Origin: Mycolicibacillus parakoreensis | GTDB taxonomy: Bacteria > Actinomycetota > Actinomycetes > Mycobacteriales > Mycobacteriaceae | NCBI RefSeq assembly: GCF_022370835.2 | Contig: NZ_CP092365.1 | Span: forward strand, 3,534,001 to 3,598,000 | DNA: 64,000 nt | Direction: 5' to 3' | In this document: positions 37,481 to 46,144 of the stretch, piece after piece | How positions within the stretch are numbered: the first letter of the stretch is position 1 | Layout of the letters: each line of letters starts with the position of its first letter | Made by a program: the position numbers and the translations under genes | The notes under the pieces: model-generated | The model's database searches: none | What the model was told of the DNA's origin: nothing | What the model saw: only the letters and a program-made list of their open reading frames with translations

Positions 37481-38086
37481 ATGTCTCTTAACCCGGCAGG
37501 CGGGTCGACGCGGCGTCGCGGCCGCGTCCTGGAGGACGCACTCCTGGACGCCGCGTGGTCGGAGCTGGTCGAGCGCGGTTACGACGAGTTCACCATCGAC
37601 GCCGTCGCCGTGCGGGCCGGCACCAGCCGCGCGGTGCTCTACCGGCGCTGGCCCGGCAAGCAGGAGCTGGTCCTCGCGGCGCTGAAACACGAGATCGGCA
37701 AGGACCCCGTCGTCGCCCCCGACACCGGCAGCCTGCGCGACGACGTGATCGCGGTGCTGCGGCAGGCCAACAAGGTCCGCACCGGGCTGGCGGTGCAACT
37801 GGTCACCCAGCTCGGCGGTTTCTACCGTCAGACCGGCATCAGCCTGGCCGACCTGAGTGCGTTTGTGCCCGGTGGGCGCAACCCCGTCTTGGACGAGGTG
37901 ATGCAGCGGGCGATCGACCGCGGGGAGATCCACCGCGAGCAGGTCACCGACCGGATCGCCCGGCTGCCCGGCGATCTGTTCCGCTACGAGCTGCTCGTGA
38001 CGCTCAAACCCGTGTCCGACGACACCATCGAAGAGATCGTCGACACGGTGTTCCTGCCGCTTGTCGACCGGCGCGCCCCGTCGTGA
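37481..38086 (+). CDS. TetR family regulator of the flavin monooxygenase
   Basis: Encodes 201 residues. The helix-turn-helix is at ~17-62 (LEDALLDAAWSELVERGYDEFTIDAVAVRAGTSRAVLYRRWPGKQEL), followed by a C-terminal TetR_C-type helical domain. The ATG has AGGAA upstream. It probably represses itself and the divergent monooxygenase through the AGATAC palindrome. The first copy of the 45-bp hairpin repeat lies just downstream. Confidence 0.9.
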   Translation: MSLNPAGGSTRRRGRVLEDALLDAAWSELVERGYDEFTIDAVAVRAGTSRAVLYRRWPGKQELVLAALKHEIGKDPVVAPDTGSLRDDVIAVLRQANKVRTGLAVQLVTQLGGFYRQTGISLADLSAFVPGGRNPVLDEVMQRAIDRGEIHREQVTDRIARLPGDLFRYELLVTLKPVSDDTIEEIVDTVFLPLVDRRAPS

Positions 38087-38099
38087 CCGTCGCGGGCGC

Positions 38100-38240
38100 C
38101 CACGGCGGTGCCGCGTGGGCCTTGTGCGCCCACGGCGGTGCCTTGTGCGTCCACGGCGGCGATCGTCGCGATTCGGGCGCCGTGAGTGCACACACCTCCC
38201 TGAGTGCACAAGGCTCCCCGGGTGCACTCAGCCACGGTGG
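38100..38240. repeat. Hairpin repeat element, copy 1
   Basis: Contains a 45-base core (38140-38184) identical to that at 39575-39619. Units resembling YTTGTGCRCYCACGGCG occur on both sides of the centre GCGATCGTCGCGATTCGGG in opposite orientation, so the whole can fold into a long hairpin. It fills the gap between the TetR gene and the frameshifted membrane gene. Confidence 0.8.
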
Positions 38241-38254
38241 CGCTCACACGTGGA

Positions 38255-38685
38255 TCAGTGCGGTCGATCGGCGGTGGTGAGCGGCGGGAACCAGGGCGCA
38301 CCGCGCAGCGGACCGTAATCGGCGACAGCGAAGGCCGTCACCGCCGCGGCGGCCAGGGCACAGAAAACGCCGGGGCGACGCACCGCATCGGGGGGAAATC
38401 GACGATCAGCCACCCGAACAGCACCATGGCGACGGTGTTGACGGCGTCGGTGACCCCGATCGTCGACACGTCGGGGCGGCACAGACCGTACTGCCCACCG
38501 GTGAGCGCGGTGAGGAGCCCCATCACCCCGGCGATCAGGAAATACAGCGTGGCCACGGCATTGAACTGCCAGCCGTTCTGCGTAACACCATCGACCTGGG
38601 CCCAGGGCAGGAACAGCGTCACGATCAGCGAAGCACCGCCCACGCCGACGATCAGGCGTTGGTGCGCCGGGGTGTGTGTAGCCAT
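38255..38685 (-). pseudogene. Four-helix membrane protein gene, frameshifted in a poly-G run
   Basis: The ATG at 38685 (after GAAGGGG) starts MATHTPAHQRLIVGVGGASL, with membrane segments LIVGVGGASLIVTLFLPWA, LYFLIAGVMGLLTALTGG and TVAMVLFGWLIV. The frame then reaches six G on the plus strand (38390-38395) and stops at 38338. With seven G it would continue as VDFPPDAVRRPGVFCALAAAAVTAFAVADYGPL, adding a fourth helix and ending at 38255. The intact form is about 142 residues. This is a true mutation, a phase-variable tract or a sequencing slip. It is divergent from a TetR gene with paired operators. Confidence 0.7.
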
Positions 38686-38731
38686 GACGACCCCTTCCGA
38701 ATACTGGCGATGAGCCGGCAAACTCATCGAT

Positions 38732-38775
38732 ATAACAATTGTTATTGCCGGTCCAGGCAGAATAACGGTCGTTAT
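38732..38775. promoter_or_regulatory. Paired TetR operators ATAAC-N4-GTTAT
   Basis: ATAACAATTGTTAT (38732-38745) and ATAACGGTCGTTAT (38762-38775), exactly 30 bases apart, lie between the membrane gene and the divergent TetR gene. The second touches the TetR start region, fitting autorepression. Confidence 0.85.
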
Positions 38776-38781
38776 GGCAGG

Positions 38782-39495
38782 ATGTCAACGGTGGCTTCGA
38801 CGTCTTCTCCCGATACCGAACCGGGCCCGCGGGACCGCCTGGTGGCCGCGGCGTTGACCGTGCTCGAACGCGACGGACCGGCGGCGATCCAGGCGCGCTC
38901 GCTGGCCCGCGAGATCGGCGCCTCCACCATGGCGGTCTACACCCATTTCGGGGGCATGCCGGAGCTCATCGACGCGATGCTGCGTGAAGGCCTGACCCGG
39001 TTCGCCGACCAGGTCCGCGGAGTCGCCCACACCGACGACCCGATGGCCGACCTGATCGCCGGAGGCCTGGCCTACGGGGAGTTCGCGTTGCAGAACCCGC
39101 AGTTGTACCGAGTGCTGTTCGGGCTCAGCGACCTCGGGCGCGCATACAAATTGCCGCCCGGCGCAACAACCCCCTGGGATCTCGCCGAAGGGGTGGACGC
39201 CCTGTCCGTAATGGTCGATGCCGTCGAACGGGTCATCGCGGCAGGCCGTATCCGACCACAGGAGCCGAGACCGGCGGCCAGCCAAATCCTGAGCGCCACA
39301 CACGGGTTCGTGCTGCTGACGATGACCGGGTTCATCGACGCCGACGAAGCGCAGCAGGTGATGGCCCCGCTGGCGGTCCATTTGGTGGTCGGTCTCGGTG
39401 ACACCCGCCGCCGTGCTGAACGCTCGCTGGCCGCCGCACTCGACGCACGCGCCGCGGCGGCGGGCCCGCATCGCTCCGGCTCACCCCACCAGTGA
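38782..39495 (+). CDS. TetR/AcrR family regulator (TetR_C_33 type)
   Basis: Encodes 237 residues. The helix-turn-helix is at ~18-62 (RDRLVAAALTVLERDGPAAIQARSLAREIGASTMAVYTHFGGMPEL). The ligand domain contains DDPMADLIAGGLAYGEFALQNPQLYRVLFGL, closely similar to the regulator at 56597. I chose the ATG at 38782, just after the second operator; the longer frame crosses both operators. It likely controls itself and the divergent frameshifted membrane gene. Confidence 0.9.
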   Translation: MSTVASTSSPDTEPGPRDRLVAAALTVLERDGPAAIQARSLAREIGASTMAVYTHFGGMPELIDAMLREGLTRFADQVRGVAHTDDPMADLIAGGLAYGEFALQNPQLYRVLFGLSDLGRAYKLPPGATTPWDLAEGVDALSVMVDAVERVIAAGRIRPQEPRPAASQILSATHGFVLLTMTGFIDADEAQQVMAPLAVHLVVGLGDTRRRAERSLAAALDARAAAAGPHRSGSPHQ

Positions 39496-39554
39496 GCGGC
39501 GGCCAACACCGTCAGGGTGGGCCTGTCGGCGGCCGGCACGCCAACGGGCACCGG

Positions 39555-39668
39555 CTGTGTGCGCTCACGGCGATGCCTTGTGCGTCCACGGCGGCGATCG
39601 TCGCGATTCGGGCGCCGTGCGTGCACAAGGCTCCTTGAGTGCACAAACCGCCGTGAGTGCACACAGCT
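39555..39668. repeat. Hairpin repeat element, copy 2
   Basis: Holds the second identical 45-base core (39575-39619). Left units CTGTGTGCGCTCACGGCG and CCTTGTGCGTCCACGGCG face right units ending CGCCGTGAGTGCACACAG, so nearly the full 114 bases are self-complementary. It lies in the 291-base gap before the methyltransferase gene, which holds nothing else I can call. Confidence 0.8.
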
Positions 39669-39786
39669 ACGCCCCCGGAGAAACACGCCCCCGCGGGATC
39701 GCGCGCGTGCTAAGCAGGAAGGCGGGGCGCACAGGCCCAACGCGTGGCCCCCAATGCGTGTGCCCCAGGGTGTGAGGAGGATCCCC

Positions 39787-40437
39787 GTGTCGCAGGCCAG
39801 GGACTGGGAGGGCATCTACCGCGATGCCACGGCACCGCCGTGGAATCTCGGCGAGCCCCAGCCGGAGCTGGCACGGCTGATCGAGGACGGCAGGATCCAC
39901 GGCACCGTGCTCGACGCCGGATGCGGGCACGCGGAGTTCGCGCTCGCCGTGGCCGCCGCAGGCCACAGCGTGGTCGGACTCGACATCAGCGCCACCGCGG
40001 TCGCCGCGGCGACCGCTGCCGCCGCCGACCGCGGTCTGACCACGGCACACTTCGCCTCGGCCGACCTCACCGACTTCGGTGGCTACGACGGCCGGTTCGA
40101 CACCCTCGTCGACAGCGGCCTGCTGCACTCGTTGCCCGCCGACAAGCGGCAGGGCTACCTGGCCTCGATTCACCGGGCCGCCGCAACCGGTGCGGTGCTC
40201 TACATCCTGGCGTTCGCCGCCGAGACGTTCGGCGACGACGATCCGGACCGCGGCGGCCCGCACGGGTTCACCGCCGAGGAGCTGCGTGCCACCGTGGCCC
40301 CGCTCTGGGTGGTCGACGACGTCCGCCCGGCCACGGTCTACAGCAGCACACCAGGGCATCGGGCCACCGCCGATGCGACCGGGCGCGGCATGATGGCCGG
40401 GTTGCTGCTGCACGCCCACAAACCCCGAGGATCTTGA
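39787..40437 (+). CDS. Class I SAM-dependent methyltransferase
   Basis: Encodes 216 residues. The SAM-binding motif I is GTVLDAGCGHAEFALAVA. VVGLDIS is the acidic end of strand 2, HFASADLTDF motif II, and FDTLVDSGLLHSL motif III. The N-terminus DWEGIYRDATAPPWNLGEPQPEL is typical of the thiopurine/thiol methyltransferase-like group in mycobacteria. The substrate is unknown. The GTG follows GAGGAG. The DDN-like gene follows by 33 bases. Confidence 0.88.
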   Translation: MSQARDWEGIYRDATAPPWNLGEPQPELARLIEDGRIHGTVLDAGCGHAEFALAVAAAGHSVVGLDISATAVAAATAAAADRGLTTAHFASADLTDFGGYDGRFDTLVDSGLLHSLPADKRQGYLASIHRAAATGAVLYILAFAAETFGDDDPDRGGPHGFTAEELRATVAPLWVVDDVRPATVYSSTPGHRATADATGRGMMAGLLLHAHKPRGS

Positions 40438-40470
40438 TCCCCCGACCGGCCCCGCGGAGAGGAACGATCG

Positions 40471-40908
40471 ATGGCTGACGACCACCCGCAGCTCACGTTC
40501 AACGAACGCAACATCGCCGAGTTCCGCCGCCGGGGCGGCACCCTGGGCGGCCGGTTCGAGGGCGCTCCGGTGCTGCTGTTGACCACCACCGGGGCGAAAT
40601 CCGGACTCGACCGCACCAGCCCGATGATGTATCTGCCCGAGGGCCAACGCGTCTTCGTGTTCGCCTCCAACGCGGGCAGCGACAGCCACCCGAACTGGTA
40701 TCACAATCTGCGGGCCGATCCGACGGCCACCGTGGAGCTGGGCACCGAGACCTTCACCGCGACCGCCACCGAGATCACCGGCGCCGAACGGGATCGCCTG
40801 TACGCGATCCAGGCGCAGCGCTACCCCGGCTTCGCCGAGTACCAGGCGGGCACCGAACGGCTCATCCCGGTCATCGAACTGGTGCGCACGCCGGACGCAG
40901 CGGGCTGA
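40471..40908 (+). CDS. F420-dependent nitroreductase family protein (DDN-like)
   Basis: Encodes 145 residues, a split beta-barrel flavin/F420-binding fold. GGRFEGAPVLLLTTTGAKSGLDRTSPMMYL, VFASNAGSDSHPNWYHNLRADPTATVELG and RYPGFAEYQAGTERLIPVIEL follow the deazaflavin-dependent nitroreductase pattern. Members reduce quinones or nitroaromatics using reduced F420. GGAGAGG precedes the ATG. Probably cotranscribed with the methyltransferase. Confidence 0.9.
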   Translation: MADDHPQLTFNERNIAEFRRRGGTLGGRFEGAPVLLLTTTGAKSGLDRTSPMMYLPEGQRVFVFASNAGSDSHPNWYHNLRADPTATVELGTETFTATATEITGAERDRLYAIQAQRYPGFAEYQAGTERLIPVIELVRTPDAAG

Positions 40909-40924
40909 CGGTGCGGCGTAGGGC

Positions 40925-41362
40925 TCATTCGGGCGTGAGCGCGAACACCGGGATCGACGGTGCCGCCCGCGCCAGCTCCGCCTCGGTGGAGTCCGGCGTC
41001 AACCCGGCGACATAGCCCTTGACCTCCCAGTACCACCGCTGCAGGTAGCGGCGCAGCACCGCCGGTTTGGCCGCATCGGCGACCTCGCCGGCCCGCCGGG
41101 TGCGGCGCCGGTGGCGCGGGCCGATCTGCACCACCCCGGCGGCGCGCACATTGCGGGCCCACTGGGTGTTGCCGCGCGGGGACACCAGATAGTCGGTGCC
41201 GTCGACGGTCAGCACGTTGACCACGACGGCCCGCGGTGTGCCGGTCTTGCGTCCCGCCACCCGCAGCACCCGGGTGCCGGCGATGCTGATCCCGGCCTCG
41301 GCCAGCCACCGGATCACCGCGCTGCCGGCCCGCGCCAGCCGACCGGGCTTGTCGTAGCGCAC
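40925..41362 (-). CDS. F420-dependent nitroreductase family protein (second, divergent type)
   Basis: Encodes 145 residues. TRVLRVAGRKTGTPRAVVVNVLTVDGTDYLVSPRGNTQWARNVRAAGVVQIG is the same split-barrel core as the neighbour but with a longer basic N-terminus (MRYDKPGRLARAGSAVIRWLAEAG), as in the TIGR00026/DUF385 group. The C-terminus adds a helical part (PAVLRRYLQRWYWEVKGYVAGL). It converges on the DDN-like gene with 16 bases between stops. Function unknown. Confidence 0.85.
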   Translation of the reverse strand: MRYDKPGRLARAGSAVIRWLAEAGISIAGTRVLRVAGRKTGTPRAVVVNVLTVDGTDYLVSPRGNTQWARNVRAAGVVQIGPRHRRRTRRAGEVADAAKPAVLRRYLQRWYWEVKGYVAGLTPDSTEAELARAAPSIPVFALTPE

Positions 41363-41399
41363 TGCATTCCGCCTTTCGTGTCGTCGCCCGCGGGCCGCC

Positions 41400-42098
41400 T
41401 CAGCGCGGCGACCGTCGGGTGATCGTGAGGGATCGGTCGATCTGCCGGAACGCGGTGAACGTCTCGGCGGGCACGGCGAAGATCGCGGCCAGCACCTCCG
41501 GCGGCAGCTTGCTGATCGAGGCGCCGATGCCGATGTCGTCCTTGCCCTCCTCGGTGCTGGCGTTGAACACGATCAGCACGTCGAGATCGGTCGAGGTTTT
41601 GTTCTCGAAGTAGTGCAGCGAACCCTGGGGAGCGAAGATCACGTCGCCGGCCTGTGCGTCGAAGCTCTCCGATTTGCCGAGCGGGTCGAGCAGCGTCCAG
41701 GTGGCGGTGCCGCGGGTGATGACGCTGAGCTCCCACGCGCTGGGATGCCAGTGCGGCTCCCGGATACCGCCCGGCTCCAGGGTCACCATCACCACACTGG
41801 CCTCCTGGCCGGTCAGGATCGGAAAGTTGCCCCGGTGGGCCTGGCGCAGGTGTCCGCCGTCGAAGACGGTGGGCTCCACCGCACCCAGCCGACACAGGTG
41901 GGTGTGCTCGTATCCCAGCTCCGCGGGGATCCGCGGGTCCCCGAAGCGGGCGGCATCATCGGCCATGGACGGCTCCTCGGGACGGTTCTGCGGGGGCGGG
42001 CCGGCGTCGGTGACGACGCGGTCGGCGGCCACGCCGACGACGGCGCCGGCGCCCACCAGCCCGGTGCCGCCGAGCACCCTGCGTCGATTGATCGGCAT
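41400..42098 (-). CDS. Tat-exported cupin (oxalate decarboxylase-like)
   Basis: Encodes 232 residues. The N-terminus MPINRRRVLGGTGLVGAGAV has a twin-arginine signal. The mature cupin has GGIREPHWHPSAWELSVITRG (motif 1 with HxH..E metal ligands) and AGDVIFAPQGSLHYFENK (motif 2 with His). It resembles single-domain oxalate decarboxylase-like cupins, probably a manganese protein outside the membrane. I chose the ATG at 42098, which gives the signal. It is the second gene after the F420 protein on this strand in reverse order, separated from it by 37 bases. Confidence 0.87.
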   Translation of the reverse strand: MPINRRRVLGGTGLVGAGAVVGVAADRVVTDAGPPPQNRPEEPSMADDAARFGDPRIPAELGYEHTHLCRLGAVEPTVFDGGHLRQAHRGNFPILTGQEASVVMVTLEPGGIREPHWHPSAWELSVITRGTATWTLLDPLGKSESFDAQAGDVIFAPQGSLHYFENKTSTDLDVLIVFNASTEEGKDDIGIGASISKLPPEVLAAIFAVPAETFTAFRQIDRSLTITRRSPR

Positions 42099-42153
42099 CC
42101 GTCCAGAGTAGTGAGCTTCGGCCCGGTGGCGGGGCTTTTGACCGGCTCGGTTC

Positions 42154-43116
42154 CTAGACGGCGACGGCCGAGGCGGCGGTGGCCAGGAACGCCCGGAACG
42201 ACTGCAGCTGCGGGTTGAGCGCACGGACCAGCGCCAGATCGCGGTCGCCGACGAAGCGCTCGGCGTTCTGCGCGTAGTACTGGAACATATTGCCCATTTC
42301 GACCGCACCGGGAAAGCCCTGCGCCCGAAACTCTTCGGCGCTCAACGGCCGGTAGGTGACCGGTTCACCGAGCGCGTCGGTCAACGCGGCCGCGTACTGC
42401 TCGCCGGTGAGGTGCTCTCCGGCGATGCTCACCGTGGTGTCGAGGAACTGTGCGCCGCGCTTGAAGATGCCCAGCGCGGTCCTGCCGATGTCCGCCACGG
42501 CGATACCCGACAGCGGCTTGTCGGCCAGCGGCAGGGTCAACGCCAGCGCGCCGTCGTCGTCGCGGGTCAATCCCGTTCCGGCGGTGATGTTGTCGAAGAA
42601 GAACGCGGTGCGCAGCAACGTCGTGGGCACCCCGTTGCGACGGAAGGCGTCGTCGGCTTCGCCCTTGGCGTCGAAGTGCGGCACCGTGTAGCGGCCCTCC
42701 ACGATCGGCACCTGCGCAGCGTCGCCGAAGAAGTCGCGGGTGTCCTCCAGCGTCGACCAGATCACGTGCGCCACGCCCGCGTCGCGGGCGGCCCGCGCCG
42801 CAGTCTCAGCCTGGGCGAGTTCGCGCTCGGCCCGGCTGCGCCGGTCCCGCGGGCCCAGCGGCGCCCAGTAGTCGGTCATGACGTAGGCGCCGTGGGCGCC
42901 GTCGAAGGCGCGACGCACGCTCGCCTCGTCGTCGAGGTCGGCCGACACCACGGTGGCCCCGGCGCGGGCCAGGTCCCGCGCCGCGGGCGCGTCGGCGTTG
43001 CGGGTCATCGCCCGCACCGCGAACTCGCCCCCGGGGTCGGCCAGGATCGCGCGCACCAGGCCGCCGCCCTGCGACCCGGTGGCTCCGACGACGGTGATCA
43101 GTTTCTGGTGGGTCAT
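42154..43116 (-). CDS. NmrA-like NAD(P)-binding protein
   Basis: Encodes 320 residues, an atypical SDR. ITVVGATGSQGGGLVRAIL is the GxxGxxG cofactor loop, VRAMTRNAD gives the Arg for NADP, and VIWSTLEDTRDFFGD, VPHFDAKGEADDAFRRNGVPTTLLRTAFFFDNI are typical of the NmrA/HSCARG group, which sense or reduce with NADPH. It lacks a YxxxK pair. GGGAGG precedes the ATG at 43116. It is divergent from a MarR gene with paired palindromes, so probably its target. Confidence 0.9.
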   Translation of the reverse strand: MTHQKLITVVGATGSQGGGLVRAILADPGGEFAVRAMTRNADAPAARDLARAGATVVSADLDDEASVRRAFDGAHGAYVMTDYWAPLGPRDRRSRAERELAQAETAARAARDAGVAHVIWSTLEDTRDFFGDAAQVPIVEGRYTVPHFDAKGEADDAFRRNGVPTTLLRTAFFFDNITAGTGLTRDDDGALALTLPLADKPLSGIAVADIGRTALGIFKRGAQFLDTTVSIAGEHLTGEQYAAALTDALGEPVTYRPLSAEEFRAQGFPGAVEMGNMFQYYAQNAERFVGDRDLALVRALNPQLQSFRAFLATAASAVAV

Positions 43117-43140
43117 CACGTCCTCCCGAACAACACTTGA

Positions 43141-43195
43141 GTTGATGTATCAACCTGATACCCGACCGTATGCCATACTGAGTTGATATGTCAAC
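43141..43195. promoter_or_regulatory. Paired MarR operators GTTGA-N4-TCAAC
   Basis: GTTGATGTATCAAC (43141-43154, perfect) and GTTGATATGTCAAC (43182-43195) lie 41 bases apart between the NmrA-like gene and the divergent MarR gene. Confidence 0.85.
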
Positions 43196-43215
43196 CACAG
43201 GAGTGGGAGGGGTCC

Positions 43216-43701
43216 GTGGCCGACCGTCAGCGGCTCAGCACCGACGAACTACAGGCGTGGCGCAGCTTCATCGAGATGGCGCATCACCTGCAACGCCATC
43301 TGGACCGGCACCTGCAGCGCGAGTTCGCGCTCTCCGGCGCCGACTTCGAAATCCTGGTCAACCTCTCCGAGGCGCCCGGGGCGCGGATGCCGATGGCCGA
43401 CCTGGGCGAGGCCACCGGCTGGGAGAAGAGCCGGCTGTCCCATCACCTGAGCAGGATGGCCAAGCGCGCCCTGATCCGCCGCGACACCGGTGAGCGCCGC
43501 TACCCCGACATCGTGTTGACCGACGCCGGCCGGGCGGCCATCACCGCCGCCGCACCGGCCAACGCCGAGCGGGTCCGCACGCTCTTCGTCGACGTCCTCG
43601 GGCCCGAACGGCTGGCGCTCTTCGGCGACGCCTGCGACGACGTGGCCGCCGCCTTGGCCGAGCATCAGCGCGGCGACTGTTCGCTGGCGACACCGGACTG
43701 A
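43216..43701 (+). CDS. MarR family regulator
   Basis: Encodes 161 residues. The winged helix covers ~50-120: [47 protein letters not shown] then [20 protein letters not shown] (wing and DxR/RR-type core). The GTG follows GGGAGGGG. It probably represses the NmrA-like gene and itself via the GTTGA palindromes. Confidence 0.92.
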   Translation: MADRQRLSTDELQAWRSFIEMAHHLQRHLDRHLQREFALSGADFEILVNLSEAPGARMPMADLGEATGWEKSRLSHHLSRMAKRALIRRDTGERRYPDIVLTDAGRAAITAAAPANAERVRTLFVDVLGPERLALFGDACDDVAAALAEHQRGDCSLATPD

Positions 43702-43823
43702 CTCCGCGGGCCCCGCAGCACACACCTCGCCTTAGGATCTACCCGAGCGCCGGGCTCGCCCCGAGCGGCTGCTCCGGTCTGCACCGCGCCACCGCCACCC
43801 GCCACCACCGCAAGGACGCCGCT

Positions 43824-45281
43824 TTGTCTCAGCCGTCAGCCTCCCCCTCGGCCGCAGACCGGCTCCGCCGCGAAGACGCCGGCTACCACAAGGGGCTGCG
43901 CCCCCGGCAGCTGCAGATGATCGCGATCGGTGGGGCGATCGGCACCGGGCTGTTCCTCGGCGCCGGCGGGCGGCTGGCCTCGGCCGGCCCGAGCCTGTTC
44001 CTGGTCTACGGCATCTGCGGCGTGTTCGTGTTCTTGATCCTGCGCGCCCTGGGCGAACTGGTGCTGCACCGGCCGTCGTCGGGCTCGTTCGTGTCCTACG
44101 CCCGCGAATTCTTCGGGGAGAAAGTCGCGTTCGTCGCCGGCTGGATGTACTTCGTGAACTGGGCGATGACCAGCATCGTCGACATCACCGCGATCGCCAC
44201 CTACTTCCACTACTGGCGGCTTTTCCACGTGGTCCCCCAATGGCTGCTGGCGTTGCTCGCACTGGTGGCGGTGGTCGCGATGAACCTGATCTCGGTGAAA
44301 CTCTTCGGCGAACTGGAATTCTGGGCGGCGCTGATCAAGGTGGTCGCGCTGATCACGTTCCTGGTGGTGGGCACCGTGTTCCTGGCCGGCCGCTACGAGA
44401 TCGACGGGTCCGAGACCGGGTTGAGCCTGTGGCACTCCAACGGCGGCCTGTTCCCCACCGGGATGCTCCCGCTGGTGCTGGTCACCTCCGGGGTGGTGTT
44501 CGCCTACGCGGCGGTCGAACTGGTCGGCACCGCGGCCGGGGAGACCGTCGAACCGGAGAAGGTGATGCCGCGGGCGATCAACTCGGTGATCGCGCGCATC
44601 GCGATCTTCTACGTCGGGTCGGTGTCGCTGCTGGCGCTGCTGTTGCCCTACACCGCCTACCGCTCGCACGAGAGCCCGTTCGTCACCTTCTTCTCCAAGG
44701 CCGGCTTCGACGGCGCGGGCGGGCTGATGAACCTGGTGGTGCTCACCGCGGCGCTGTCGAGCCTCAACGCCGGGCTGTATTCGACCGGCCGGATCCTGCG
44801 CTCGATGGCGGTCAACGGCAGCGGGCCCCGGTTCACCGCGGTGATGTCGAAGAACGGGGTGCCCTACGGCGGGATTCTGCTCACCGCCGGGATCGGCCTG
44901 TTCGGGGTGGCGCTGAACGCGGTGGTGCCCGAGCACGCCTTCGAGATCGTGCTCAACATCGCCGCGCTCGGGGTGATCGCGGCGTGGGCGACGATCGTGG
45001 CCTGCCAGATCCGGTTCCATCAGCTGACCCGGGCCGGTGTGCTGCGACGGCCGTCGTTCCGGATGCCGCTGGCCCCCTACAGCGGATACGTCACGCTGGT
45101 GTTCCTGATCGGGGTGCTGGTGTTGATGATGTTCGACCCGGAGTACGGCGTCTGGATCCGCACCGCGGCGCTCGTCGGTGTGCCGGCGATGACCGGAGGC
45201 TGGTTTTTGGTGCGCAAGCGGGTGATGATCGCAGCTAACGCACCGCTGACGGCGCCACTGGAAACGGAGCACTCAGAATGA
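43824..45281 (+). CDS. ansP2: Amino-acid permease, probably L-asparagine (AnsP2 type)
   Basis: Encodes 485 residues and 12 membrane helices of the amino-acid/polyamine/organocation family. The start [24 protein letters not shown] is the substrate-binding unwound helix 1. [29 protein letters not shown] and [24 protein letters not shown] are characteristic of AnsP-type importers. It matches Rv0346c by order next to lpqJ. The TTG start is the only one at the family N-terminus. A small membrane protein gene follows with an ATGA overlap. Confidence 0.9.
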   Translation: MSQPSASPSAADRLRREDAGYHKGLRPRQLQMIAIGGAIGTGLFLGAGGRLASAGPSLFLVYGICGVFVFLILRALGELVLHRPSSGSFVSYAREFFGEKVAFVAGWMYFVNWAMTSIVDITAIATYFHYWRLFHVVPQWLLALLALVAVVAMNLISVKLFGELEFWAALIKVVALITFLVVGTVFLAGRYEIDGSETGLSLWHSNGGLFPTGMLPLVLVTSGVVFAYAAVELVGTAAGETVEPEKVMPRAINSVIARIAIFYVGSVSLLALLLPYTAYRSHESPFVTFFSKAGFDGAGGLMNLVVLTAALSSLNAGLYSTGRILRSMAVNGSGPRFTAVMSKNGVPYGGILLTAGIGLFGVALNAVVPEHAFEIVLNIAALGVIAAWATIVACQIRFHQLTRAGVLRRPSFRMPLAPYSGYVTLVFLIGVLVLMMFDPEYGVWIRTAALVGVPAMTGGWFLVRKRVMIAANAPLTAPLETEHSE

Positions 45282-45469
45282 CCGGCTCGACGCGCAACCG
45301 GAACGCCGCCCGTCCACCGCTGTACGGGATGCTGCTGGTGTTCACCGCCCTCGCGGTGGTGGCGATCACCAAATACGCCCACCTCGGGTGGTGGTCGCTG
45401 ATCGGCTACGGCGCGGCGGCGGTCGTGGCGGTCGCCGGGTTCACCCTGGCGTTCCGCGATTTGTCCTGA
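45278..45469 (+). CDS. Small two-helix membrane protein coupled to ansP2
   Basis: Encodes 63 residues with two membrane segments ([17 protein letters not shown] and [19 protein letters not shown]). The ATG overlaps the ansP2 stop (ATGA) and GGAG lies upstream. It may be an accessory of the permease; no known family recognised. Confidence 0.65.
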   Translation: MTGSTRNRNAARPPLYGMLLVFTALAVVAITKYAHLGWWSLIGYGAAAVVAVAGFTLAFRDLS

Positions 45470-45547
45470 CCCCGCCGCGCGGCGGTGCTCTAGGCTGTGG
45501 CCGGTCGACGACGGGCCGGTCAACGGGTAGCGGAGGTCTGCGAGCAC

Positions 45548-46108
45548 GTGAACACGGGCAGAGCGCTGGCACTGCTCGGCGTCGCACTGGTCGCCGGGTG
45601 CACCACCACCATCGACGGCCGTCCGGTGCCCGGGCCCGGCGCCGGCCCCCCGGAGCCGACGTTTCCCTCGACCACCCGCCCCCCGGTGCACTCCCCGACC
45701 CCGAGCACACCGGCGCCGACGACACCGGCCACCCCCGGGCCGGGCACGCCGAGCACCCCGCCCGGGTCCACCGAACTGCCCGCCGACGATGCCGGCCTGG
45801 TGTTCATCGAGACGAAATCGGGCAAGACCCGCTGCCAGATCTCGGTCAACAGCGTCGGATGCGAGGCGCAGTTCACCGACTCCCCGCTGCGCGACGGCGA
45901 GCACGCCAACGGGGTGCGCGTCACCTCCGACGGGGACGTGGAGTGGGTGCTGGGAAACCTGGGGGCCATCCCGGCGATCACCCTCGACTACCGCGGCTAC
46001 GTCGCGCAGGGCTGGACCATCGACGCCGGCTTCGACGGCACCCGGTTCACCAACATCGACACCGGGCACGGCATGTTCGTCAGCATCGAACGCGTCGACA
46101 CCTTCTAA
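45548..46108 (+). CDS. lpqJ: Lipoprotein LpqJ
   Basis: Encodes 186 residues. The signal NTGRALALLGVALVAGC is lipidated at the Cys. A Pro/Thr-rich spacer (PPEPTFPSTTRPPVHSPTPSTPAPTT) of ~60 residues crosses the wall. The folded domain (GLVFIETKSGKTRCQISVNSVGCEAQF..GVRVTSDGDVEWVLGNLGAIPAITLDYRGYVAQGWTI) has a Cys pair. Position near ansP2 matches M. tuberculosis lpqJ (Rv0344c). The GTG at 45548 gives the lipoprotein signal and GGAGG lies upstream. Function unknown. Confidence 0.82.
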   Translation: MNTGRALALLGVALVAGCTTTIDGRPVPGPGAGPPEPTFPSTTRPPVHSPTPSTPAPTTPATPGPGTPSTPPGSTELPADDAGLVFIETKSGKTRCQISVNSVGCEAQFTDSPLRDGEHANGVRVTSDGDVEWVLGNLGAIPAITLDYRGYVAQGWTIDAGFDGTRFTNIDTGHGMFVSIERVDTF

Positions 46109-46144
46109 GTGCCGGCCCGGCCGGCACCGCCTAGTGTGGCGCGC

